Source: JBLHGN01 sp047616325 (GTDB taxonomy: Bacteria; Pseudomonadota; Gammaproteobacteria; Pseudomonadales; Cellvibrionaceae). From it: a stretch of 27,773 nt of DNA. Made by a program: the position numbers and the translations under genes. The notes under the pieces are model-generated. The model did no database searches. It was not told the DNA's origin and worked only from the letters and a program-made list of their open reading frames with translations. Shown piece by piece: positions 15,469 through 24,254 of the stretch; position 1 is the stretch's first letter; the number at the start of each line of letters is the position of its first letter. The DNA is taken from assembly GCA_047616325.1 (NCBI GenBank), contig JBLHGN010000013.1, positions 1 to 27,773 on the forward strand, given 5' to 3'.

Positions 15469-15825
15469 CTAAACATCTTCGTTTTCATCGCCCAAAATAT
15501 GAAGCACATTGGCTAGGGAATGAAGGTTGTCAGTGGAAACTTCAACGAATTGCAGACCTAGTTTCGCACCTCTATTATCGGATAGAACAGTGCTAGCGCT
15601 CACCTTTACTTTGGCACGAATGCGCTTCATTTTGCCGCGATACTTTATATAGAACTCAATTTTGAGTATGGTTCCCAGCGCAAGCACTCTGTCGAAGTCT
15701 ATCGCCACGCCGCCTTTTGACGCATTGTTAATAGTCACTTCATAAAGCTGACGATCAGGCAACAGTACCCTTGCACGCCAGTTTACGGCATATCTTCGGA
15801 AATTTCGTCGCTCATCACTTGCCAT
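15469..15825 (-). CDS. PilZ-domain protein, putative c-di-GMP receptor
   Basis: A 118-residue stand-alone PilZ domain. The two c-di-GMP contact motifs are in place: an arginine-rich RxxxR at the N-terminus (RRNFRRYAVNWRA, residues 6-18) and NASKGGVAI (34-42), the (D/N)xSxxG motif. Beta-strand segments follow (ILKIEFYIKYRG, RAKVKVSAS, GAKLGLQFVEV), and a short C-terminal helix ends GDENEDV. No signal peptide or second domain is present, so it would act as a cytoplasmic adaptor; its partner is unknown. It lies between purA (120 nt) and rnr (about 260 nt), none of which is known to be linked to c-di-GMP. The ATG at 15825 gives the full domain. Confidence 0.88.
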   Translation of the reverse strand: MASDERRNFRRYAVNWRARVLLPDRQLYEVTINNASKGGVAIDFDRVLALGTILKIEFYIKYRGKMKRIRAKVKVSASTVLSDNRGAKLGLQFVEVSTDNLHSLANVLHILGDENEDV

Positions 15826-15945
15826 CTAGCCTGATCAACCTCTGCGGACCCTGGTGGTAAGTGTAGACAAATAAACACCTTGCACGACCGAATTCAACAG
15901 GAACTGCCGCTCAAAGGCGAACCAAAGCAACACCTCCAGCTTAAA

Positions 15946-17238
15946 TCAGTCAAATGGATGACGACGAACGATTGTTTCAACCCTGTCAGGCCCGGTAGAC
16001 ACTATATCAACAGGAATGCCAACCAGCTCTTCAAGGCGCTTGACGTATGCCAAGGCTTGACTAGGCAGGGCCTCAAGAGAGGTCACCCCTACTGTAACCT
16101 GACTCCAGCCAGGCATTGTTTCGTATATTGGGCAAACCTCTTCCCAGCCTTCGGCATCGTAGGGAATACCGATAGCCTCACCACTCGCGCTGCGGTAGCC
16201 AATACAAACCTTAACCTCTTGCAGGCCGTCCAACACATCTAACTTGGTAAGACACATACCACTCATGCTATTTGTTTGAACGGCGTGGCGCACAGCCACG
16301 GCGTCGAACCAACCAGTGCGGCGCTTGCGGCCTGTGGTAGCACCAAATTCGTGACCTTTTGTCCCCAAAAACTCCCCCACCTCGCAAGATAGCTCTGTGG
16401 GAAAAGGACCAGAGCCCACTCGAGTTGTGTAGGCCTTGGTTATTCCCAAGACATAATCTAAGTACAAGGGACCAAATCCAGACCCCGTTGCCGCTCCACC
16501 GGCGGTAGTGTTTGACGAGGTTACAAAAGGATAGGTGCCGTGATCAATATCCAGAAGCGACCCCTGCGCACCTTCAAACAATATGTGCTCACCATTTTCG
16601 CGAGCCTTATGCAAAAAATCTGAGACATCCAAGATCATCGGTTTAATTTCTTCAGCCAAAGTCATGGCCTCGGCAAGAACTACGTCAAAATCCAAGGCTT
16701 CAACGCCATAGTACTGAGTTAACGCGAAATTATGATATTCCAGAACCTCCTTTAATTTCTCAGCAAACCGTTCGGGATGAAGAACATCGCCTAAACGCAA
16801 ACCTCGACGCGACACTTTATCTTCGTATGCTGGCCCAATACCTCTCCCAGTCGTGCCTATTTTGGCTGAGCCTCGGCGTATTTCGCGTGCCACATCCAGG
16901 GCCACATGATAAGGAAGGATCAGCGGGCAGGATGGAGACAAGCGCAATCTCTCTCGCACGGGAACACCCTTCGCCTCTAATTCACGAATTTCTTTCATCA
17001 ATGCATCGGGAGCGAGAACTACACCATTACCTATCAAACAGGTAACACCATCTCGCAAAATTCCAGAGGGAATCAAATGTAAAACCGTTTTTTTACCGTC
17101 TATCACCAAAGTGTGACCTGCGTTGTGGCCACCCTGAAAACGCGCCACGTTGGTCACTTGCTCGGTAAGCAAATCTACAATTTTACCTTTTCCTTCGTCA
17201 CCCCATTGGGTGCCCAATACAACGACATTTTTACCCAT
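15946..17238 (-). CDS. purA: Adenylosuccinate synthetase
   Basis: GTP-dependent ligation of IMP and aspartate to adenylosuccinate, the first committed step to AMP. The 430-residue protein starts MGKNVVVLGTQWGDEGKGK; the P-loop-like GDEGKGK (13-19) carries catalytic Asp14. Other signature parts are GGHNAGHT, IGTTGRGIGPAYEDK, EGAQGSLLDIDHGTYPFVTS (switch and IMP loop), GRKRRTGWFDAVAV, and the C-terminal STGPDRVETI with the guanine-recognition region. ATG at 17238. It follows hisZ by about 108 nt in the same orientation, as in many gammaproteobacteria, where hisZ-purA is a conserved pair. Confidence 0.98.
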   Translation of the reverse strand: MGKNVVVLGTQWGDEGKGKIVDLLTEQVTNVARFQGGHNAGHTLVIDGKKTVLHLIPSGILRDGVTCLIGNGVVLAPDALMKEIRELEAKGVPVRERLRLSPSCPLILPYHVALDVAREIRRGSAKIGTTGRGIGPAYEDKVSRRGLRLGDVLHPERFAEKLKEVLEYHNFALTQYYGVEALDFDVVLAEAMTLAEEIKPMILDVSDFLHKARENGEHILFEGAQGSLLDIDHGTYPFVTSSNTTAGGAATGSGFGPLYLDYVLGITKAYTTRVGSGPFPTELSCEVGEFLGTKGHEFGATTGRKRRTGWFDAVAVRHAVQTNSMSGMCLTKLDVLDGLQEVKVCIGYRSASGEAIGIPYDAEGWEEVCPIYETMPGWSQVTVGVTSLEALPSQALAYVKRLEELVGIPVDIVSTGPDRVETIVRRHPFD

Positions 17239-17346
17239 TCTTTTAAACTCTTTTAACGATTATGAATATTTAATCTCTGCTGCCAAAGACGGGTCTTAAC
17301 AGCGGATACCAGCTAAAGCTTTTAGATTCAAGGAGAACCGCACGCG

Positions 17347-18543
17347 CTACAGGGCCTCAAGCATGAACGACCCGTCTTCACTTACCAGCAACTGGCGGTC
17401 ACAGTTCTGATGCTCAAAGGGCACAAGCTGATCCGAAAGGCCACAAATAACGCGCTCGCCACGGGCCCTTAGCTCACAAATTTTTTGCCACAGTTGCGGG
17501 GCATCCGCAAGAGGCGCAAATATGCCCGGCACACGCTGATCATTGAATTGCTGTATTCGACATATTGCGGTTAAATCAACGTCAAAACCGGTTGCAGGCC
17601 GGGCGCGACCAAAGGCTTCGCCGATGCGATCGTAGCGCCCACCACTGGCAATAGCATTTCCTACACCTGGGGCAAAAGCCCCAAACACAATTCCAGTATG
17701 GTAGTGGTAGCCACGCAACTCACTTAAATCAAAATAAAACTGAGCATCGGGAAATCGCTCCGCCACCCCGGCGTGAACAGCCTCCAGCTCGTCGAGCGCA
17801 ACGAAAACTTCGTCGGGTGCACTTGCAAACACCTGACGGGCATTTTTGATTACGTTTATATTGCCCGCCAATTTAGGCAAAATTTCTAACCATTCCCTGG
17901 CCTCTGGCTTGTCGACATTTTCCGCCAGCCAATGACTAACTTCTGCTGTTGATTTGGTTTGCAGCAACTTGAACAGTGCAATTTCTTGATCTGCACCTAA
18001 ATCAGCCGCTTCAGCTAAAGCTCGAAAAATGCCCACGTGCCCCAAATCAATGTATTGTTTTTCTATATTGGCGACGCTGAGCGCCTCCAATAACAAGCTT
18101 ACGATTTCAACATCCGCGTCGATTCCGGCTTCACCAAACAGTTCAACTCCCGTTTTCAAGGGTGCTCTCGAACCTAGAGGAGATTTTGCTTTTGTATGCA
18201 TAACGTGGCCAGCATAACAGAGCCGGTTAACACCTTCCCGCTTGAGACTATGGGCGTCCATCCGCGCCGCCTGGGGCGTGATATCCGCGCGGATACCCAT
18301 AGTTTTTCCCGATATCTGATCGGTAAGCTTGAACGTCAGCAAATCGATATCCTGCCCCGATCCGGTCAGCAGCGAATCAGTAAACTCCACCATGGGTGGT
18401 ACGACATAGTCGTAACCCCACGTTTCGAAAAGATCTATCATCGCACGCCGCAGGTGCTCAAGCACACCGGCTTGAGCCGGTAACACCTCTTCAATACCGT
18501 CTGGCAACAACCAGCGGTCGACTTTATTGGTAGGATTCAACAC
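17347..18543 (-). CDS. hisZ: ATP phosphoribosyltransferase regulatory subunit HisZ
   Basis: A class II histidyl-tRNA synthetase paralogue that lacks aminoacylation activity and instead activates and regulates the short form of HisG in the first step of histidine synthesis. It has 398 residues. Motif 1-like sequence includes LFETWGYDYVVPPMVEFTDS, motif 2-like includes GIRADITPQAARMDAH and RLCYAGHV, and the motif 3 area reads IASGGRYDRIGEAFGRARPA followed by TGFDVDL. The full-length HisRS anticodon-binding domain is absent, as expected. Its presence implies that this organism has the short HisG. The start is GTG at 18543, matching homologues (VDRWLLPDGIEEVLP near the start), with AGG about 10 nt upstream. 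Confidence 0.95.
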   Translation of the reverse strand: MLNPTNKVDRWLLPDGIEEVLPAQAGVLEHLRRAMIDLFETWGYDYVVPPMVEFTDSLLTGSGQDIDLLTFKLTDQISGKTMGIRADITPQAARMDAHSLKREGVNRLCYAGHVMHTKAKSPLGSRAPLKTGVELFGEAGIDADVEIVSLLLEALSVANIEKQYIDLGHVGIFRALAEAADLGADQEIALFKLLQTKSTAEVSHWLAENVDKPEAREWLEILPKLAGNINVIKNARQVFASAPDEVFVALDELEAVHAGVAERFPDAQFYFDLSELRGYHYHTGIVFGAFAPGVGNAIASGGRYDRIGEAFGRARPATGFDVDLTAICRIQQFNDQRVPGIFAPLADAPQLWQKICELRARGERVICGLSDQLVPFEHQNCDRQLLVSEDGSFMLEAL

Positions 18544-18691
18544 GGTAACTTTACCTGAACACGTATTTTAACGCGATTTAAAATCTTCTTTGAACACTGG
18601 CCTGCTGCGCCCCATGCGCAAGCAAATACACAGCACTACGTCTTTGCACTTACTAAGTTTTTATGCTCACTAAGCCTTCGAGAGCACCGTG

Positions 18692-18877
18692 TTAATGTAC
18701 GGCCAATAATAGGCCCACACCGGCGATCATGCTAAGCAAGCCCATTACTCGTAATTTTTTGTCATCTATCATAGCTAAGCTTGCCACTAGCTGACGCCAT
18801 CTATGAGGGTGTAGAAAGGGCAATATACCCTCAATTACCAACATTAAAGCAAGGGCGCGCGCAATTTGTTCCCGCAT
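18692..18877 (-). CDS. DUF2065 small membrane protein, YjeT-like
   Basis: A 61-residue protein with two hydrophobic segments (about 6-22 and 43-60) joined by a polar stretch LHPHRWRQL. This fits the DUF2065/YjeT family, which in gammaproteobacteria is encoded between hflC and purA or hisZ, as it is here. Function unknown. It starts at the ATG at 18877 and is about 150 nt before hisZ. Confidence 0.85.
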   Translation of the reverse strand: MREQIARALALMLVIEGILPFLHPHRWRQLVASLAMIDDKKLRVMGLLSMIAGVGLLLAVH

Positions 18878-19207
18878 GTTCAGCCTTTTCGTAGTTATCT
18901 TTTGCCGTTTTGCGGTATCTCATCATACCCCGGGGCTCTGAATAACATGTGAATACCAGCAACAAAGTGCACTATTGGGCACGCTCACGAGGGCAAAGTA
19001 GCATGCCAGGAGACACATAACAAAGTTGAACCAATGCGAGATGTTCAACTAAATGCCATTAGAACCGCACCATCGACGCTTTGAATAAAATGCAGAGTAT
19101 GAAGCGAAAAATATGGCACAAAAAAACCGGCTTCATGCGAAGCCGGTTGCTTAATTTTACCACGAAATTTAAGGGTTTAAACAGGTTAAATAAACCTCAG
19201 AAGTCAC
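18878..19207. other. Intergenic region between hflC and the yjeT-like gene
   Basis: These 330 nt contain the hflC terminator at 19120-19148 and then about 240 nt without a gene. They should hold the promoter of the yjeT-hisZ-purA unit. TATGAT near 18919-18924 (five of six -10 bases, preceded by GGGG) is one candidate but has no clear -35. No repeats or tRNA were seen. Confidence 0.5.
19120..19148 (-). terminator. Rho-independent terminator after hflC
   Basis: A perfect 10-bp stem, AACCGGCTTC/GAAGCCGGTT, with a 4-nt loop is followed on the minus strand by a T run (19120-19126, overlapping the stem end). It lies 59 nt beyond the hflC stop and ends the hfq-hflX-hflK-hflC transcription unit. Confidence 0.93.
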
Positions 19208-20080
19208 CTATTTACCTTTCGAGTGGTTTAAATATCGGAAAAAGTCACTCTCTGGGTCTACAAGAAGGATGTCTTGCTTCCCCGCGAATGTCTTTTTGTA
19301 GGCCGTAAGGCTGCGCACAAACGAATAAAATTCCGGATCTTTACTATACGCTGAAGCATATATTGCTGCGGCAGTTGCGTCCCCCTCACCTCGTAAAAGC
19401 TCCGATTCGCGATAGGCTTCGGCCTCGAGAATCACTTGCTGACGGTCGGCATCTGCGCGAATTATCTCAGACTGCTCTTTACCTTGAGCCCTGTGCTCTC
19501 GAGCTTCTCGCTCTCGCTCTGCCCGCATACGGCTGTAAACCGGCTCGCTCACCTCTTCCGGCAAATCAATCTTTTTGACCCTAACATCCACTACTTCAAT
19601 CCCCAGAGAGGTTTGGGTGAATTCATTCATCTGCTTGGCTATGTCCACCATCAATTCGTCTCGCTCACCACTAACGACTTCTTGCAGCGAACGCTGTGCA
19701 AACTGGTTACGCAAACCTTCATTGATACGCTGAGCTAGCAATCGCTCTGCTCGATCCTCTTCACCATTGGTGGCCGTGTAGAACTTACCTACATCGAAAA
19801 TGCGCCATTTGGCGAAAGAATCCACCATCATGCTTTTCTTCTCAACAGTCAAAAAACGCTCTGCGCGAGTATCCAAAGTTAATACGCGAGCATCGAACTT
19901 TTTAACAACGTCGATAAAAGGGACTTTGATGTGCAGTCCCGGCTTCAGATCGGCATCACTCACCTTACCCAAACGCAGTAATACCCCGCGTTCAAACTCA
20001 TTAATAATGTAGAGCGAACCGCTTGCAACAATAACGGCGAGCAAAAGTACTATGATGTTTACCATGACTTTTAATGACAT
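19208..20080 (-). CDS. hflC: HflC, SPFH-domain regulator of FtsH protease
   Basis: A 290-residue inner-membrane protein with an N-terminal transmembrane anchor (about residues 4-24) and a periplasmic SPFH/band 7 domain (FERGVLLRLGKV, KPGLHIKVPFIDVVKKFDAR, VVDVRVKKIDLPEEVSEPVY). It then has a long charged coiled coil rich in Arg, Glu and Ala (RMRAEREREAREHRAQGKEQ onward). With HflK it forms the cage around FtsH that modulates proteolysis. The ATG at 20080 is 1 nt after the hflK stop, so translation is coupled; a longer in-frame start at 20122 would overlap hflK and is not conserved. Confidence 0.96.
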   Translation of the reverse strand: MSLKVMVNIIVLLLAVIVASGSLYIINEFERGVLLRLGKVSDADLKPGLHIKVPFIDVVKKFDARVLTLDTRAERFLTVEKKSMMVDSFAKWRIFDVGKFYTATNGEEDRAERLLAQRINEGLRNQFAQRSLQEVVSGERDELMVDIAKQMNEFTQTSLGIEVVDVRVKKIDLPEEVSEPVYSRMRAEREREAREHRAQGKEQSEIIRADADRQQVILEAEAYRESELLRGEGDATAAAIYASAYSKDPEFYSFVRSLTAYKKTFAGKQDILLVDPESDFFRYLNHSKGK

Positions 20081-20081
20081 G

Positions 20082-21230
20082 TTATCGGCCCTCTCTGCGT
20101 CGTGATGTTGAAGTTGTTTCACGCCGAAGCTGTTCTAACACTTGGTTGGTGATCAAATCTAAATCTGCCGGTGTGACACCTTTACCCGTAACCGCTCCGG
20201 ATGATGCCGCGCTCATAATTTTATCCAAAGGCAAGTAGAGCATATTGTTCCCACCTTCAACATCGACCAATACTTTGGAACTGTTCGACATGACCTCCTC
20301 TACCGCGTCGAGATATAAGCGCTGCCTAGTCACTTCCGGTGCCTTGCTGTATTCTGTCAACAAGTATTCGAATCGCTTCGCCTCACCCTCGGCCCGAGAT
20401 ATAACCCTAGCCCTATAAGCAGTTGCCTCTTCCTTCATACGCTGTGCGTGTCCGCGAGCTTCGGGAATTATCCCGTTTGAATAGGCCTGTGCTTGGTTTT
20501 TATAGCGCTCTTCGTCCTCTCGAGCCTTGATAACATCATCGAAAGCCGACTGTACTTCCACAGGTGGATTGGAGTCCTCGATATTAACTTTTTCAATGCG
20601 AATTCCGGTTTTGTAGTTATCCAAATAAGCCTGCAATCGCTCCTGAACTTGAACAGCCACCTGCTCACGACCCAAAGTCAAAACATCCGTCATAATCGTC
20701 GAACCAGCCACATGGCGCAGAGCACTATTGGAAGCCTGGGCCAAGCTCTCTTCTGGCAGGCGAACATTCAATACAAAGGCCCGCGCATCTTCAATGGCGT
20801 ACTGAACCGATAGCTTAATATCGACAATATTCAGATCCTTAGTCAGCATTTGCTCAGTAGTTGTCCAGTTTCGCAACTTGGTGACGTTCACTGTATACAC
20901 GTTGTCCACCAACGGAGGGTTCCAACGAAACCCCGGACCGATGGTTTCTTTATAGACGCCCAAGCGCAGCACAACGACGCGCTCCTGCTGATTGACAATG
21001 GCCGAACCCACAAAAAAATACGCCAAAACCGCTATAACTAGTGCCAAGATAATGAATGTTTTACTAAAACCAGGATCCGAAGCGCCGGTACCGTTGCCGC
21101 CACCTCCAAAAATACCCGAGAGTTTCTTTTGTAAGTTTTTTAGCGCTTCGTCCAAATCAGGTGGGCCGTCGTTTCCGCGATTTCCGCCACCCCAGGGGTC
21201 TTTTTTACCGCCGGGCTCGTTCCAAGCCAT
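20082..21230 (-). CDS. hflK: HflK, SPFH-domain regulator of FtsH protease
   Basis: Partner of HflC. It has 382 residues. The cytoplasmic N-terminus is Gly- and Pro-rich (MAWNEPGGKKDPWGGGNRGN, then DLDEALKNLQKKL, the usual HflK N-domain). A transmembrane helix lies at about 56-78, then the SPFH domain (QQERVVVLRLGVYKETIGPG, FRWNPPLVDNV, LTKDLNIVDIKLSVQY) and a coiled coil. The tail ends in a basic cluster (TSTSRRREGR). The ATG at 21230 has a GGAGA ribosome site 6 nt upstream. The 220-nt gap to hflX is longer than usual and contains a 25-bp tandem duplication, so hflK may have its own promoter. Confidence 0.97.
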   Translation of the reverse strand: MAWNEPGGKKDPWGGGNRGNDGPPDLDEALKNLQKKLSGIFGGGGNGTGASDPGFSKTFIILALVIAVLAYFFVGSAIVNQQERVVVLRLGVYKETIGPGFRWNPPLVDNVYTVNVTKLRNWTTTEQMLTKDLNIVDIKLSVQYAIEDARAFVLNVRLPEESLAQASNSALRHVAGSTIMTDVLTLGREQVAVQVQERLQAYLDNYKTGIRIEKVNIEDSNPPVEVQSAFDDVIKAREDEERYKNQAQAYSNGIIPEARGHAQRMKEEATAYRARVISRAEGEAKRFEYLLTEYSKAPEVTRQRLYLDAVEEVMSNSSKVLVDVEGGNNMLYLPLDKIMSAASSGAVTGKGVTPADLDLITNQVLEQLRRETTSTSRRREGR

Positions 21231-21268
21231 AGGGATTCTCCGAATCTTTTTAGTTAGTGTAAGGGTTT

Positions 21269-21318
21269 GCGTTAGCTTTCTTTTATCAAGCGCGCGTTAG
21301 CTTTGTTTTATCAAGCGC
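21269..21318. repeat. 25-bp tandem duplication upstream of hflK
   Basis: Two adjacent 25-bp copies, differing at one base (C or G at the eleventh position or so), lie at 21269-21293 and 21294-21318. Each begins GCGTTAGCTTT and ends TTTTATCAAGCGC. They sit 39-88 nt before the hflK start, inside the presumed leader or promoter region. Confidence 0.85.
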
Positions 21319-21450
21319 GTTTTGAGACGCACAGCCTTATTACGCACTGATCCAGCGTGTAGATATGAAGATGAATATCGATATTTCAACGTACTTTGGG
21401 TTAATTAGGACTTCATAGCAATAATTCCCCCGTTTTTTTAGTTATTTATC

Positions 21451-22785
21451 TTATAACGCCATTTGCGGTGGGTCGCTATGCCCGCCCAAAAACGTAACAT
21501 CCTCCAATGTAAGTGAGCCCTGCGCCAACATTCTCACCAAATCATTTTCCGGCATACGCACCTCTAACTCACAACTGCCATCGGCAAGATACCCCTCCTG
21601 CAATACCGCATTATGGCGATAAAGTTTTGCCCGCAGGCCGCCAAAGCTGGGGGCAAGGCAAATTTTCTGATGAAAAACTTTTTCAGTAAGCAACTCGGCA
21701 ATTGATTTTAGAAGAAGTGATAAACCGTACGTTCTCATCTCTTGTGACTGAGCCGACAACCAGACAGCAACGGGGCGCCCCAAGTCGTCGCGATCGACCC
21801 TGGGCTGCATACCTTCAATAAGGTCGATTTTGTTATATATAAGCAGGCGGGGAAGATGGCTAGCTTCAATTTCTTCTAGCACAAGATCCACCTGCTCTGT
21901 ATTTCGTTTTCTCTCTTCGTCGGCAGCATCGATAACATGAAGCAAAAGATCGGCGTTCGCGGCTTCTTCGAGTGTTGAGCGAAATGCTTTAACGAGACGA
22001 TGCGGTAAGTTGCTAATAAACCCAACGGTATCTGCCAATATCGAGGGACCCACGTCGGGCAATGCTAGGCGTCGCATTGTAGGGTCTAGGGTTGCGAATA
22101 ACTTATTCTCGGCAACGACACCTGCGTTTGTAATGGCGTTAAATAAGGTGGATTTTCCTGCGTTGGTATAGCCCACAAGCGAAACCGTAGGTATTTCGGC
22201 ACGACTTCTCGCTCGCCGACCCTGCTCTCGCTGTTTGCGTACTTTTTCCAAGCGTTGATTGATGGCCTTTATGCGGTGGCGGAGCAAGCGTCGGTCTGTT
22301 TCCAGCTGTGTCTCACCAGGGCCACGCATGCCAATCCCACCTTTTTGACGCTCGAGGTGGGTCCACCCCCTAATCAATCGAGTCGACACATGCTGAAGCT
22401 GGGCAAGTTCGACTTGAAGCTTGCCTTCATGGGTGCGCGCGCGTTGCGCAAAAATATCCAGGATTAAACCATTGCGGTCAATCACTCGACATTCGAGCAC
22501 CTTTTCTAAATTACGCTCTTGGCTAGGAGATAACTCATGATTAAAAATAACCAGCTTGGCCTGATGCATATCTACCAAGTTTTTAAGCTCTTCCAGCTTG
22601 CCAGTACCAACAAAAAATTTAGCATGCGGGGTAGCCCGGTGGCCACCAAGAATTTCCACTGGGTCGCCACCGGCTGAAAGTACCAGTTCCTCAAACTCTC
22701 TCGGATCATGCGCAGCTAGAGAATGGGACAACTGCACATTAACCAGGATAGCTAATTCGCCGGATTCAGGCCGATCAAAGAACAA
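21451..22785 (-). CDS. hflX: GTPase HflX, ribosome-splitting factor
   Basis: Translational GTPase of the Obg-HflX group that dissociates stalled ribosomes, notably under heat stress. It has 444 residues. The N-terminal HflX domain includes HELSPSQERNLEKVLECRVI and IFAQRARTHEGKLQVELAQL. A helical linker has GGIGMRGPGETQLETDRRLL. The G domain has G1 GYTNAGKST (205-213), G3 DTVGF, G4 NKID and G5-like LSAQS. The start is a TTG at 22785, read MFFDRPESGE as in homologues, with GGAG 6 nt upstream; there is no nearby in-frame ATG. The ribosome site overlaps the region just after the hfq stop (12 nt gap), which supports an hfq-hflX operon. Confidence 0.96.
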   Translation of the reverse strand: MFFDRPESGELAILVNVQLSHSLAAHDPREFEELVLSAGGDPVEILGGHRATPHAKFFVGTGKLEELKNLVDMHQAKLVIFNHELSPSQERNLEKVLECRVIDRNGLILDIFAQRARTHEGKLQVELAQLQHVSTRLIRGWTHLERQKGGIGMRGPGETQLETDRRLLRHRIKAINQRLEKVRKQREQGRRARSRAEIPTVSLVGYTNAGKSTLFNAITNAGVVAENKLFATLDPTMRRLALPDVGPSILADTVGFISNLPHRLVKAFRSTLEEAANADLLLHVIDAADEERKRNTEQVDLVLEEIEASHLPRLLIYNKIDLIEGMQPRVDRDDLGRPVAVWLSAQSQEMRTYGLSLLLKSIAELLTEKVFHQKICLAPSFGGLRAKLYRHNAVLQEGYLADGSCELEVRMPENDLVRMLAQGSLTLEDVTFLGGHSDPPQMAL

Positions 22786-22797
22786 ACAGTGCTCCGC

Positions 22798-23055
22798 TTA
22801 GTCGTCCGCCTCTGCTTCTTCGCCAGTTTCGGGGTTCACCATTGGAACACGAACCGGGCGAGATGGAACGATGGTTGAAATGGCATGCTTATATACCATT
22901 TGGCTAACAGTGTTCTTCAGCAACACCACGAATTGATCAAATGACTCCACCTGACCTTGTAACTTAATTCCATTTACAAGGTATATGGAAACTGGGATGC
23001 GTTCTTTGCGCAACACATTAAGGTAAGGGTCTTGTAAGCTGTGCCCTTTTGACAT
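22798..23055 (-). CDS. hfq: RNA chaperone Hfq
   Basis: Hexameric Sm-like protein that pairs small RNAs with target mRNAs. It has 85 residues. Sm1 runs from DPYLNVLRKERIPVSIYLVN to GIKLQGQVESFDQFVVLL; Sm2 includes the YKHAIST signature with the distal and proximal U-binding Lys/His. The C-terminal tail is short and acidic (NPETGEEAEADD). The ATG at 23055 has a strong AGGAGA site 6 nt upstream and gives MSKGHSLQDP, the family start; upstream in-frame residues to 23097 are not conserved. It is followed by hflX and separated from miaA by 206 nt, where its promoter probably lies. Confidence 0.98.
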   Translation of the reverse strand: MSKGHSLQDPYLNVLRKERIPVSIYLVNGIKLQGQVESFDQFVVLLKNTVSQMVYKHAISTIVPSRPVRVPMVNPETGEEAEADD

Positions 23056-23261
23056 TTTATTTCTCCTAGTAGGATGAGTAAGTAAACACCTAAGCAAGTA
23101 AACCGCACAATAGTCGCACGGGGTATTAACCTGTCACACAGATTATCTCGGATGCAAGCAATTCAGCCGACAAATAAACACTTTAACTTGTCTCTGAAAA
23201 TAGGTAACGATTTAGAGGCGAAAATCAACACACGTAAATGAAGTTAGTTTCGCCTTTCCTA

Positions 23262-24245
23262 TTATATGGCGCTTTTGTCCAATATTTTCAACACATTGCT
23301 AATTATTTCATTATTTGCTTTCATTTCGCCCTTTTTATCGTCTATTTCCACCCATTTGATCTCTGGCCATGAACGCAGCCACGTAAGTTGACGCTTTGCC
23401 AGTTGCCTAGTGGCTGCCAAACCTTTATCAACAAAGTCGGAATATTCAAAATCACCATTTAAGTAAGCCCAGGCTTGCCTATAACCGACCGCTCTAATCG
23501 CCGGGAGTTCCTCATGCAGGTCACCTCTGTCTTTTAGCAATCTCACCTCGTCAATAAAACCGCGCTTCAACATTTCACTAAACCTAAGGGCTATGCGCGC
23601 GTGGAGCAACTTCCGATCTCTAGGCACAAGGGCAAATTGCACCCAGCGACACTTATCGTAAAGGCCACCCTCCAGCTCACCAAAACTTTCACTCATAGGC
23701 CGACCTGAGAGCAAGTAAACCTCATAAGCTCTACTAATTCGCTGAGAGTGGTTGGGGTGGATAGCTGACGCAGCTTTGGCATCGATCTTTGCCAGTAACC
23801 CATGTACGTGGGGCCAACCACAAGACCGAGCAAGCATTTCTATCTCTTGGCGTACCGTCGCGTCGGCAACAGGAAGGGGCGACAAACCTTCCAGCAAGAC
23901 TTTAAAGTAGAGCATCGTGCCGCCAACCAGCAAAGGAGTTTTGCCTGAAGCTACGATGGCATCAACCTCCCGACTGGCATCAGTGCAAAAATCAGCCGCA
24001 GAATAGGGTTGCGCTGGATCGCGAATATTGATTAAACGATGGGGTGCACGCGCTAGCTCCTCAGGGCTTGGCTTTGCCGTTCCGATATCCATACCCCGAT
24101 AGACCAATGTCGAGTCGACACTAATGATTTCTGCCCCCAATTTCTCGTGCAGCGCTATCGCCAAATCGGTTTTGCCCGATGCCGTAGGGCCCATAATAGC
24201 TATCGCCAGAGGTTTCTCAGGTTCGTCCGGTTCTGGATGGTTCAT
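23262..24245 (-). CDS. miaA: tRNA dimethylallyltransferase MiaA
   Basis: Transfers the dimethylallyl group to the N6 of A37 in tRNAs that read codons starting with U. It has 327 residues. P-loop GPTASGKTDLA (19-29), then SVDSTLVYRGMDIGTAKPS, HRLINIRDPAQPYSAADF, VGGTMLYFKVLLEGLSPLP, and YRQAWAYLNG near the C-terminus; KRQLTWLRSW is the tRNA-binding motif. The usual DSxQVYRGMD reads DSTLVYRGMD here, as in a number of gammaproteobacteria. The ATG at 24245 lies 9 nt after the mutL stop, so the two are one operon. Confidence 0.96.
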   Translation of the reverse strand: MNHPEPDEPEKPLAIAIMGPTASGKTDLAIALHEKLGAEIISVDSTLVYRGMDIGTAKPSPEELARAPHRLINIRDPAQPYSAADFCTDASREVDAIVASGKTPLLVGGTMLYFKVLLEGLSPLPVADATVRQEIEMLARSCGWPHVHGLLAKIDAKAASAIHPNHSQRISRAYEVYLLSGRPMSESFGELEGGLYDKCRWVQFALVPRDRKLLHARIALRFSEMLKRGFIDEVRLLKDRGDLHEELPAIRAVGYRQAWAYLNGDFEYSDFVDKGLAATRQLAKRQLTWLRSWPEIKWVEIDDKKGEMKANNEIISNVLKILDKSAI

Positions 24246-24254
24246 AAAACGCGA

